A stretch of DNA of 64,000 nucleotides from contig NZ_CP097329.1 in the NCBI RefSeq assembly GCF_030323025.1, forward strand, positions 837,001 to 901,000, in the 5' to 3' direction. The position numbers were made by a program, and so were the translations under genes. The notes beneath the pieces are model-generated. The model was not told the DNA's origin. It did not search any database and worked only from the letters and a program-made list of their open reading frames with translations. Below are positions 42,951 through 50,002 of this stretch, in pieces; the first letter of the stretch is position 1; every line of letters begins with the position of its first letter. Source of the DNA: Pseudanabaena mucicola str. Chao 1806. GTDB taxonomy: Bacteria > Cyanobacteriota > Cyanobacteriia > Pseudanabaenales > Pseudanabaenaceae.

Positions 42951-44820
42951 ATGTCTTTGCAACTCAATCAGTACAAATCAAGTTTGTTTTGGCTTGGTAC
43001 AGTGATCGCGTCTTCTACGCTCATCGGAGGAATCGCTCAAGCTGACACGCCAGCCACAACAAGCCGTACTAATAATTCTAATAATACTAGTCTGATTCAG
43101 GCGATCGCTAACGATCCAATTGTTACACCGCCTATAGACAAAACTAGTCCGACAAACAGTACCTCTGTCGAATCGACATTCTTTCAAAGAATGGAGCAAG
43201 ATAAGATCAGTGGTATTGACGCAAACGAAACAGCTCAAAATGTCTCATCGGTTTCACAGCTAAGTGACGTTCGTCCTACTGACTGGGCATTCACTGCATT
43301 GCAATCATTAGTTGAGCGCTATGGCTGTATTGCTGGGTATCCCGATCGCACCTTTCGCGGTAAACAAGCAACTAGTCGCTATGAGTTTGCAGCAGGTTTA
43401 AATGCTTGTCTAGATAAGATCAATGAGATCATCTCCGCAGGGCTTGCCGATAAAGTTAGCAAAGAAGATCTCGCTACTTTGAAAAAGCTACAAGAGGAGT
43501 TTGCTGCCGAGCTTGCGACCTTGCGCGGTCGTGTTGATGCTCTTGATGCGAAAGTTACCAAACTCGAAGCCCAACAATTTTCGACTACCACTAAGCTCTT
43601 TGGTCAGGCAATTTTTGGCTTGCAAGGCAGGTTAAACAATAATGCGAATATTCCGAGAGTACCTGGTGCTGTGTCTGCTGACCCTGCGACAAATGTTAAC
43701 TTTGGTGCTCAGGTACAACTTAGTTTACTTACACAGTTTCCCGATCGCAGCTTGTTACTAACCAGTTTGCAAGCAGGGAATATTTCCACTGATGCTCCTA
43801 TTACCAGTTTTAATGCCCTCAACAATGGCTTTACTCGCCTTGCCTACGAGGGTAATAATGGTAATACATTTACCCTAACTGACCTCAATTATCGCTTTTA
43901 TATCGGCGATCGCCTTGCGGTGATTGTCGGACCTAGGGGTGTAAATGCCGTTAACGTATTTCGTGGCGCAAATCGCATTGAAAGTGCGGGGAATGGACCG
44001 ATTTCACTCTTTGCTCAACGCAACCCGATTATTAGCATGAATTCTGGACAAGCTGGTTTAGGCTTTGACTGGCAAATCAGCAAGGGTTTGAGCCTGCATT
44101 ATTAGCATGAATTCTGGACAAGCTGGTTTAGGCTTTGACTGGCAAATCAGCAAGGGTTTGAGCCTGCAAGGTGTTTACTCGGCAGGTAATCCAGCAAGTG
44201 CATCTGGTGATGGTGGTCTATTTGGCGGATCAACTCAGATTGGGGTACAGTTAGCAGCTACGATTTTTGAGCGTGTTGATACTGCGCTCTATTATCTCAA
44301 CTCTTATACCAACAACGGTACGCTCAACAATGCTGTCGGTGACAACTTCATCGGTTTAATTTTCCCTGCATCTAATTTTAATACCAATGCCTTTGGTGGT
44401 TCGCTGTCTTGGCGGGCAACCAATAAACTTAATCTTGGCGGTTGGCTTGGTTTCACCAATTCTAATATTCAGAATGCTGGATTCTCTGGCAATGTGAATA
44501 CTTTTAATTGGATGACCTATGCTAATTTGATTGACCTCTTCAAGGAAGGCGATCTATTTGGTCTCTATGTTGGACAGCCACCTAGCATCACAGCAAGTAA
44601 TTTGAGTGGAAACATCAATTTCCCTAGCTTGCTAAGCCTAACTGGCGGTGTAACAGGTGCTCAACCTGCTACTACGACCCATCTTGAGTTGTTCTATCGC
44701 TATCCCATTTCTAGAAACATTAGTATCACTCCTGGACTAGTGTTTGTCTTTGCTCCTGGCAATACGGCAAGTAGTGACACAATTACGATTGGCGCATTGA
44801 GAACTACATTTACGTTCTAG
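42951..44820 (+). pseudogene. SLH/OprB-type outer-membrane porin, split by a 70-bp tandem duplication
   Basis: I start at ATG 42951, because a signal peptide follows directly (LFWLGTVIASSTLIGGIAQA). Around residues 95-160 is an SLH domain (LSDVRPTDWAFTALQSLVER, YPDRTFRGKQATSRYEFAAG) that binds the cell wall, then a coiled coil (ELATLRGRVDALDAKVTKLE), then the OprB-type barrel. At 44028-44167 two perfect 70-base copies lie in tandem. Because 70 is not a multiple of three, the first frame ends at 44103-44105 and the barrel continues in another frame to 44820. Removing one copy gives about 599 residues, a normal cyanobacterial porin length. The rest of the gene is undamaged, so the event is recent, reversible or an assembly error. 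Confidence 0.9.
44028..44167 (+). repeat. Perfect 70-bp tandem duplication inside the porin gene
   Basis: Copy one is 44028-44097 and copy two 44098-44167, identical base for base, encoding part of SMNSGQAGLGFDWQISKGLS. The unit begins with ATTATTAGCATGAATTC. It shifts the frame by one base. Confidence 0.96.
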
Positions 44821-44852
44821 TAATATGCTTTACCGCTAGTGTATTTTCAAAC

Positions 44853-44936
44853 CAATAAAGTGTTGTTACACTTTATTGATTTAAAACCTAAACCTAGTAA
44901 AGGTTTTTAAATAAAAAATGGCGTAGCCATTTTTCA
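44853..44936 (+). terminator. Tandem hairpins after the porin gene
   Basis: Three small stems in a row: CAATAAAGTG/CACTTTATTG at 44853-44878, AAAACCT/AGGTTTT around 44883-44907, and AAAAATGGC/GCCATTTTT at 44914-44934 followed by T-rich sequence. The last is a good intrinsic terminator. Confidence 0.75.
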
Positions 44937-45036
44937 TTTGGTATCAGTTGATTGACCATTTCTGATATTGAGATCTTCAGCATTGTTGGCTTGCCATAAA
45001 GTATTTATTCTCAACTTTCTAGAGTATCTAAAAACC

Positions 45037-45663
45037 ATGAAAAAACTAATTGCTATGTCTGCTTTGCTTGGTGCTGCAAGCATTGGCTTACTCTCAGCCA
45101 CACCGAGTTCCGCTCAAACTGTTATTCCGATCATCGGCGGAACTCTTGGATTAAATATTATTCCAGATGAGCCGATTGCCGCTTTTCCCAAATCATTCTT
45201 AAATTCTACAGTTTTAACACCTCTTGGTGCTGTCAATATTAGTGCATTTAACGGAACTATCTCTGCTGTTACTGCTGTTCCTGATTTTTTAGTCCCTGGT
45301 TCTGGTTCATTCAATGTAACGGCATCAACAATTATTTATGATAGTGGTCTTCCTGTTTTTTTTAATGGGACATGTTTTTGTTTTCCCACACCCACTACAT
45401 TTGTATTTACGGGTACTACTACCGCAGGTACTAATACCAATACGCCAACAACAATCAACGCAACATTTTCTACTACCCAATTTGTAGATCCTACACCTAT
45501 ACAAGTGCAAGTCCCTATTACAGATGGTTCGATTGCACTTTTAAATGATTCAACCTTAGCGTCTTCAAATATAAGTAAGCCAGAGTTTCAACAGGAATAC
45601 CGCAATGATTTTAATTCATCATCTTTTGTGGGAGGTCGTGTTCTCGGCTTAGAAGACAAATAA
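45037..45663 (+). CDS. Secreted hypothetical protein
   Basis: 208 residues from ATG 45037. A signal peptide is clear: MKKLIAMSALLGAASIGLLS ATPSSAQ with a likely AQ-T cleavage. The mature protein is beta-rich, with many Thr, Ser, Val and Asn (TGTTTAGTNTNTPTTINATF, PIQVQVPITDGSIALLNDST). It looks like an extracellular or periplasmic beta-sandwich protein. A pair of cysteines lies in GTCFCF. I recognise no family. A hairpin-rich region follows. It stands between the broken porin and a thioredoxin-like secreted protein but has no clear link to either. Confidence 0.7.
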   Translation: MKKLIAMSALLGAASIGLLSATPSSAQTVIPIIGGTLGLNIIPDEPIAAFPKSFLNSTVLTPLGAVNISAFNGTISAVTAVPDFLVPGSGSFNVTASTIIYDSGLPVFFNGTCFCFPTPTTFVFTGTTTAGTNTNTPTTINATFSTTQFVDPTPIQVQVPITDGSIALLNDSTLASSNISKPEFQQEYRNDFNSSSFVGGRVLGLEDK

Positions 45664-45687
45664 GAGTGTAGCCAAAGTTCTTTTAGT

Positions 45688-45893
45688 GCTATGGCGGTTT
45701 TCATTTTGCCGTAGGCAAAATGAAAACTCAAAACTCTTAATGGGACTGATTTTTGTTTTCAAATGAGTAAGTAGCTCAACTTAATTAAAACCTATAACTA
45801 GAGTTTGTTCCGCCCGCGTAGCGGGCGGAACAAACTTCTCTGTTTTTAGTTTACTTATGTCTAGCTACTTACACACTCATTTGAAAACCGCTA
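45688..45893 (+). repeat. Palindrome-ended repeat of a second family, interrupted by MITE copy 3
   Basis: Starts with CTATGGCGGTTTTCATTTTG, an inner CATTTTGCCGTAGGCAAAATG stem, then CTCAAAACTC, GGACTGATTTTTGTTTTC and CAAATGAG. It resumes after the MITE as CACACTCATTTGAAAACCGC. The same sequence, uninterrupted and inverted, is at 59932-60033. Comparison shows the MITE entered at a TA inside the CAAATGA(TA)ACTCATTTG loop. Confidence 0.85.
45768..45871 (+). repeat. 105-bp palindromic MITE-like element, copy 3
   Basis: TAAGTAGCT to AGCTACTTA, opposite orientation to copies 1 and 2. The central stem GAGTTTGTTCCGCCCGC is kept; the outer stem is diverged (CCTATAACTA against TTCTCTG), making this the most altered copy. 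It is nested in the second repeat family. Confidence 0.9.
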
Positions 45894-45895
45894 TA

Positions 45896-45933
45896 GTCAT
45901 GAAATGGTAGAGTCCGACCTGCCATTTCATGAC
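45896..45933. terminator. Hairpin GTCATGAAATGG/CCATTTCATGAC
   Basis: A perfect 12-bp stem with a 14-base loop at the end of the secreted-protein gene's downstream region, 46 bases from the convergent gene's stop. Possible terminator, no clear T-run. Confidence 0.5.
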
Positions 45934-45979
45934 CACAAAGAAGGCACAAATCCAAATAGACGCTCTAGTTTTGCATCGT

Positions 45980-47290
45980 CTATTCGGATTTGCTACTAAT
46001 TCCTGTATAGATGTTTTCATTTACCAAACCCAACCAAGGATCGCTAGCAGGCGTGAGAAATAGCTGATCATAAACGCGGCGATTGAGCGCATTTAAGCTC
46101 GCCGAATCACTATTAACAAAGTCTCCCTTCGCAAACCAATTGTGGATCTGGGCATGAAATACATACTCATTGCGAACAGTATCCTGTGCGATCGCCTTTT
46201 CAAAACTATTGACTACCGTTCGCATAGAAGCCGTAGATGATATCTTGCGTTCCATTAACTTGATACTACCTTGATCGAGATAGACCCGATTTTGATCAAG
46301 ACTCGCTAGCCTTGCCCAATTCGCATCACTGAGTTTATCAAAGGCAGAAGGAGGATTGAGTTCTGTTAAAGGTTCGCCAACAGTACGTCTTAATGTGGGC
46401 AATTCCACCATCATTTTGCTCACGGTCAGACGACTAGCAAGAGCCGCACTGGCTTTAGGATCAGTCACTGCTAGAGGTAGTAATGGCTGTAAGGGTAAGC
46501 GTAAGCGTGTTAAATCTGCTCGCCATTTTTTCTCTAATTTGGCATAGCGATCGCGATGATAGTTAACTAAAACTTCACGACGGTTCACATCATTAGATTG
46601 CAGCGATCGCACGACAACTTCAGCATCCTTGAGATTTTCTATAAAAGCCTGTGGGCTATATAACCCCGGAATCGCATCAATAGGACGACCTTCACTATCA
46701 AGAATGTAATGAATACTATTGCCCGTAATCGTTTGCTCTAATTTGCGACCATCTCCAAAATCAATCGTCACTTTAGGGACAGGGCGCTCTGACTGCCAAT
46801 GCAGAATAAAGCGATCGCGCAGCAGTTGCGATACCTCTGCATTCGGATATAGAGCCGTGCGGAAAAATCGACTATTAGCACAACTCAATTCATCAGCAAG
46901 GTTGCCAAGTAAACGCAAAGACAAAATAGGTTTACCAGTTTCTTTAGATGCCATCTTTGCCGCTTCCAAATCCTTGTACCAATATAAGCGCGAGGCATCA
47001 CAGTCCTTTTGCTGACAAATGGCATCTAAAGTAGCTCGCAATTGTGAATTATTCGGCAAATCTTTTTCATAGGTCTTCCAAAACGCCTCCACTCCCGCAT
47101 TTTTATATTTCCGTAATTTGGCGATCGCTTGCTGCGATGTGGCTTGATCCTTGGATGCTGCTTGCTGGACAAGGTTGTCTAAAATGGGCTGTTCGGCTCT
47201 AGCCTGTGGTGTAGCGATGTTTACTAAAGCGATCGCACATAAGCCTAACAAAGGGGAATATAAACCAACCTGAAATTTTTTTATAATCAT
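45980..47290 (-). CDS. Secreted protein with thioredoxin-like domain
   Basis: 436 residues. A signal peptide (MIIKKFQVGLYSPLLGLCAI ALVNIATPQARA) is followed by a helical region, then at about 105-205 a segment like the thioredoxin_7/DUF255 fold: DLEAAKMASKETGKPILSLR, LSCANSRFFRTALYPNAEV, LLRDRFILHWQSE and HYILDSEGRPIDAIPGLYSP. A CxxC redox pair is absent at the usual place; only a single Cys (SCANS) is present, so a disulfide reductase role is doubtful. The C-terminal half is helical and unassigned. It is probably periplasmic. The gene lies alone between two MITE copies. Confidence 0.7.
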   Translation of the reverse strand: MIIKKFQVGLYSPLLGLCAIALVNIATPQARAEQPILDNLVQQAASKDQATSQQAIAKLRKYKNAGVEAFWKTYEKDLPNNSQLRATLDAICQQKDCDASRLYWYKDLEAAKMASKETGKPILSLRLLGNLADELSCANSRFFRTALYPNAEVSQLLRDRFILHWQSERPVPKVTIDFGDGRKLEQTITGNSIHYILDSEGRPIDAIPGLYSPQAFIENLKDAEVVVRSLQSNDVNRREVLVNYHRDRYAKLEKKWRADLTRLRLPLQPLLPLAVTDPKASAALASRLTVSKMMVELPTLRRTVGEPLTELNPPSAFDKLSDANWARLASLDQNRVYLDQGSIKLMERKISSTASMRTVVNSFEKAIAQDTVRNEYVFHAQIHNWFAKGDFVNSDSASLNALNRRVYDQLFLTPASDPWLGLVNENIYTGISSKSE

Positions 47291-47366
47291 TTTGAGAACA
47301 TTCCTAATCGCAGGGAGTAAGCCTTGGGCTGAGACGAAACTATGTCCGAATAGTTCCCAAAAGTCC

Positions 47367-47470
47367 TAAGTAGCTCAACTTCATTAAAACCCAAACCAGG
47401 GTTTTGTTTCGCCCGCGTAGCGGGCGAAACAAAACTATCGGTTTTTAGTTTACTTATGACTAGCCACTTA
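47367..47470 (+). repeat. 105-bp palindromic MITE-like element, copy 4
   Basis: TAAGTAGCT to AGCCACTTA. The core is GTTTTGTTTCGCCCGCGTAG CGGGCGAAAC, with compensating changes on both arms (TTCC to TTTC and GGAA to GAAA) relative to other copies, so the stem is conserved as a structure. Confidence 0.9.
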
Positions 47471-47479
47471 ATAGGATTA

Positions 47480-47599
47480 CTTAGGGGACTTGCGATTAAT
47501 TCAATTACCTACAGCTTCGACTTCGTTCAGCCAACGTTGGCTGAACGAAGTCGAAGCCATACAAACTCGATGGTATCTTTTTTCTCGTCAAGTCCCTAA
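47480..47599. repeat. Element with CTTAGGGGACTTG ends and a perfect 44-base inner palindrome
   Basis: Ends CTTAGGGGACTTG (47480-47492) and CAAGTCCCTAAG (47588-47599) are inverted. Inside, 47514-47557 is a perfect palindrome with arms GCTTCGACTTCGTTCAGCCA and complement, meeting at ACGT. Single copy in this window; it looks like another small mobile palindrome. Confidence 0.7.
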
Positions 47600-47736
47600 G
47601 GACATTTTTAGTAGTCGGTAGTCATGCAACACAATTACATTGCATGACTAATCTAAAAGTATAGTCAAAGTCTTTCTCACCTTTGGGGACGTGAGATATA
47701 ATTCTAGCTAGTTCATCATCTTTGAAAGAGTTGTAT

Positions 47737-48339
47737 ATGCTAGACAAACGCGACTATACGCTGATTATCGATAAAAGTGGCAGTATGTCTAATATCGATC
47801 GAGGTACAAACAAAAGTCGCTGGGAAATTGTTAAGGAATCTACGCTTGCCCTTGCCCGTAAATGTGATCAACTAGATGCTGATGGAATTACCGTTTATTT
47901 GTTTTCAGGAAAATTTAAGCGCTTTGATAATGTCTCTGCATCTAAGGTTGAGCAAATCTTCCAAGAAAACGAGCCAATGGGTGGGACAAATTTGACCGCA
48001 GTTTTGCAGGATGCGATTAATAACTTCTTTCAGCGTAAAAAAGCTGGGCAAATCAAGACAGGGGAAACAATTTTAGTAATTACCGATGGTGAACCCGATG
48101 ATCGTCGCTCAGTTTTTGAAGTAATTATCGAAGCAACGCGCCGACTGAATAATGATGCTGAATTAGCGCTTTCCTTTATTCAAGTTGGGACTGATGCGAG
48201 TGCGTCCGACTTTCTGAAAGCTCTAGATGATAAATTGCAGAGCATTGGTGCAAACTTTGACATTGTTGATACGATTACTTTGGCAGATATGGAAGATATG
48301 ACTCTTGCAGAAGTGTTGTTAAGTGCGATTAATGATTGA
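47737..48339 (+). CDS. von Willebrand factor A domain protein
   Basis: 200 residues from ATG 47737; the frame extends 5 codons to a TTG at 47722. Nearly the whole protein is one vWA domain with a complete MIDAS metal site: DKSGSMS near the start, the Thr in MGGTNLTAVL, and ITDGEPDD. Other landmarks are ALARKCDQLDADGITVYLFS and LSFIQVGTDASASDFLKALD. Cytosolic vWA proteins commonly scaffold complexes with AAA+ ATPases or act in tellurite/stress operons. No ATPase is adjacent. It is followed eight bases later by a second gene on the same strand, evidently a partner. Confidence 0.88.
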   Translation: MLDKRDYTLIIDKSGSMSNIDRGTNKSRWEIVKESTLALARKCDQLDADGITVYLFSGKFKRFDNVSASKVEQIFQENEPMGGTNLTAVLQDAINNFFQRKKAGQIKTGETILVITDGEPDDRRSVFEVIIEATRRLNNDAELALSFIQVGTDASASDFLKALDDKLQSIGANFDIVDTITLADMEDMTLAEVLLSAIND

Positions 48340-48347
48340 GTAAATAA

Positions 48348-48788
48348 ATGGAATCTCTTGAGTCAATTCTTACGGATCTTCAGCATAAATATACAGATTC
48401 CAATGTGAGTATTCAACCTAAGTCTGAGCTTAAATCTGGGCAATCACAAAAAGATTTAACGAACTTAGATATTGAGTTCAAACCAGCGATCGCCAATTCT
48501 AGTTCTCTAGATCGACTATTAGAGGATTTGCACAATGGCGTTACTAAGGCTGTAGAACCAGAGATCAATGTCCAGCCAATGACATCTACTAGTAGTGCCA
48601 TTAAAAATGATCTGCAACAGATCGAGGAATCCCAAAAAGCTAAAGACCGTCAAATTTATGAGCAAAAATCCAAGGAATGGCTAAAAATGCTTGATCCTCT
48701 TTCAGGCGAAGGATTATGGTTTGAAGAATTTGCCAAAAACTATCCGTCTAAGCTAGAAGCGGCGATCGCCTTAATGGAATCCAAGTAA
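48348..48788 (+). CDS. Hypothetical partner of the vWA protein
   Basis: 146 residues in an operon with the vWA gene (8-base gap). The first 75 residues are low-complexity and polar with a short motif SLDRLLEDLHNGVTKAV; the last 50 (KDRQIYEQKSKEWLKMLDPL, GLWFEEFAKNYPSKLEAAIA) are helical and look conserved. The protein may be a flexible adaptor whose C-terminal helix binds the vWA domain; this is inference. No named family is recognised. A related arrangement of vWA plus a short acidic protein is common in cyanobacteria as far as I know. Confidence 0.7.
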   Translation: MESLESILTDLQHKYTDSNVSIQPKSELKSGQSQKDLTNLDIEFKPAIANSSSLDRLLEDLHNGVTKAVEPEINVQPMTSTSSAIKNDLQQIEESQKAKDRQIYEQKSKEWLKMLDPLSGEGLWFEEFAKNYPSKLEAAIALMESK

Positions 48789-48812
48789 GTAAAAAAAAGT
48801 TATTTCGCAATT

Positions 48813-49589
48813 ATGGAAATCTATCGCCTACCTGTTTTAAATGACAATTACGTTTTTGTTTTATATGATCCTGCAAACAAAAATGCCGCAGTCATTGATC
48901 CTGCTATTGCTGAGCCAGTTTTAGCCAAATTAGACGAATTAGATGCAACTTTGGTAGCGATTTTTAATACGCATCATCATGGTGATCATGTCGGTGGTAA
49001 CTCAGCACTAATCAAAAAATTTCCTAAGGCAGTGGTCTATGCGGGCGAAAAAGATCGCGATCGCATTCCCCATCAGCAAGTATTTCTCAAAGGTGGGGAC
49101 CGCGTTACTTTTAGCGATCGCGAGGCAGAAGTGTTTTTTGTGCCTGGACATACCTATGCTCATATTGCCTATTACTTCCCCGCAATTGGTGATGAAGGCG
49201 GAGAGTTATTCTGTGGGGATACATTGTTTGCTGGCGGCTGTGGCAGATTGTTTGAAGGCACTCCCGCCCAAATGCTTGCATCCATTGATCAACTGCGACA
49301 ACTACCCGACGATACTCGTGTTTGGTGCGCCCATGAATATACTTTTGGAAATCTCAAATTTGCACTCACCGTTGATAGTGAAAATCCCGATTTGCAAGAA
49401 CGGATAGCTAAGGTTAGCATAATGAGACAAAAGGGAGAGGCAACCGTACCTAGTACAATTGGTATAGAAAAGCGCACAAATCCATTTTTGAGATGGGATG
49501 TTCCCGCTATTCAGAGATCAGCAGGTATTGATATCCCAGATCGCGTATTTGCCAGAATTCGCGGAAAAAAGGATAATTTTAAGGGTTAA
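48813..49589 (+). CDS. gloB: Hydroxyacylglutathione hydrolase (glyoxalase II)
   Basis: 258 residues. The metallo-beta-lactamase zinc motif [10 protein letters not shown] gives the binuclear metal site, followed by [33 protein letters not shown] and CAHEYT with the last metal His. The C-terminal substrate domain has [17 protein letters not shown], typical of glyoxalase II. It hydrolyses S-lactoylglutathione to lactate and glutathione, the second step of methylglyoxal removal. Length and all metal ligands are normal. It follows the vWA operon by 24 bases and could be co-transcribed. Confidence 0.95.
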   Translation: MEIYRLPVLNDNYVFVLYDPANKNAAVIDPAIAEPVLAKLDELDATLVAIFNTHHHGDHVGGNSALIKKFPKAVVYAGEKDRDRIPHQQVFLKGGDRVTFSDREAEVFFVPGHTYAHIAYYFPAIGDEGGELFCGDTLFAGGCGRLFEGTPAQMLASIDQLRQLPDDTRVWCAHEYTFGNLKFALTVDSENPDLQERIAKVSIMRQKGEATVPSTIGIEKRTNPFLRWDVPAIQRSAGIDIPDRVFARIRGKKDNFKG

Positions 49590-49610
49590 CAGTAAGGTAG
49601 TCATGCAATG

Positions 49611-49648
49611 CAATTGTGTTATGGGCGTAAAGCGCCCGCAATACAATT
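49611..49648 (+). terminator. Imperfect hairpin after gloB
   Basis: Arms CAATTGTGTTATGGGCG and CGCCCGCAATACAATT around TAAAG, 22 bases after the gloB stop. No U-run follows on the plus strand, so termination is uncertain. Confidence 0.5.
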
Positions 49649-49717
49649 AAAAAAATTACCTTTCAGTACTACCAACAGGAAAAAACTTCCTATTCGAGCA
49701 ACTTTTTTAGTTAATTA

Positions 49718-49789
49718 CTGGGGTGCAAGGATTCGAACCTCGGAATGGCTGGACCAAAACCAGCTGCCTTACCGCTTGGCGACACCCCA
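49718..49789 (-). tRNA. tRNA-Gln (anticodon UUG)
   Basis: On the minus strand, 72 bases begin TGGGGTGTCGCCAAGCGGTA and end GCACCCCAG. The acceptor stem is TGGGGTG/CACCCCA, the D arm contains AAGCGGTAAGGC, the anticodon arm is GCTGG-TTTTGGT-CCAGC with anticodon TTG, and the T arm has GGTTCGAATCC. The CCA end is not encoded. An AT-rich stretch follows on its 3' side. Confidence 0.96.
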
Positions 49790-49925
49790 ATTTCTAAAAG
49801 ATTTTTTAAAATCTCCTTGATTGCGCGTCAACTAATATAGCAAAGGATGGCGTTGTTTTGTCAACCTATTTCCAAAAAAAGTTCAAATCTTTTAGTTCGG
49901 GTAATGTCAACAGACGCTTATAGAG

Positions 49926-49980
49926 CTTTTTAAGGAGTTTTGTTTCGCTGCCGAAGGCAGCGAAACAAAACTCCTTAAAG
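49926..49980. repeat. Palindrome with GGAGTTTTGTTTCGCTGCC arms
   Basis: A 24-bp stem around GAA, with CTTT/AAAG outer bases. It lies 23 bases after the stop of the convergent sugar-nucleotide gene and can act as its terminator. The GTTTTGTTTCGC part resembles the MITE core, but the ends differ. Confidence 0.7.
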
Positions 49981-50002
49981 ATCTTGATAGAAATTTATAT
50001 AG

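Noticed and set aside
44107-44820. Separate second porin gene
   Set aside because: It starts within the duplicated 70 bases and lacks a signal peptide and SLH domain; it is the frame-shifted 3' half of the first gene.
47722-48788. Tellurite-resistance (ter) operon
   Set aside because: Only a vWA gene and a short acidic partner are present; no TerD-type or TerC-type genes are near.
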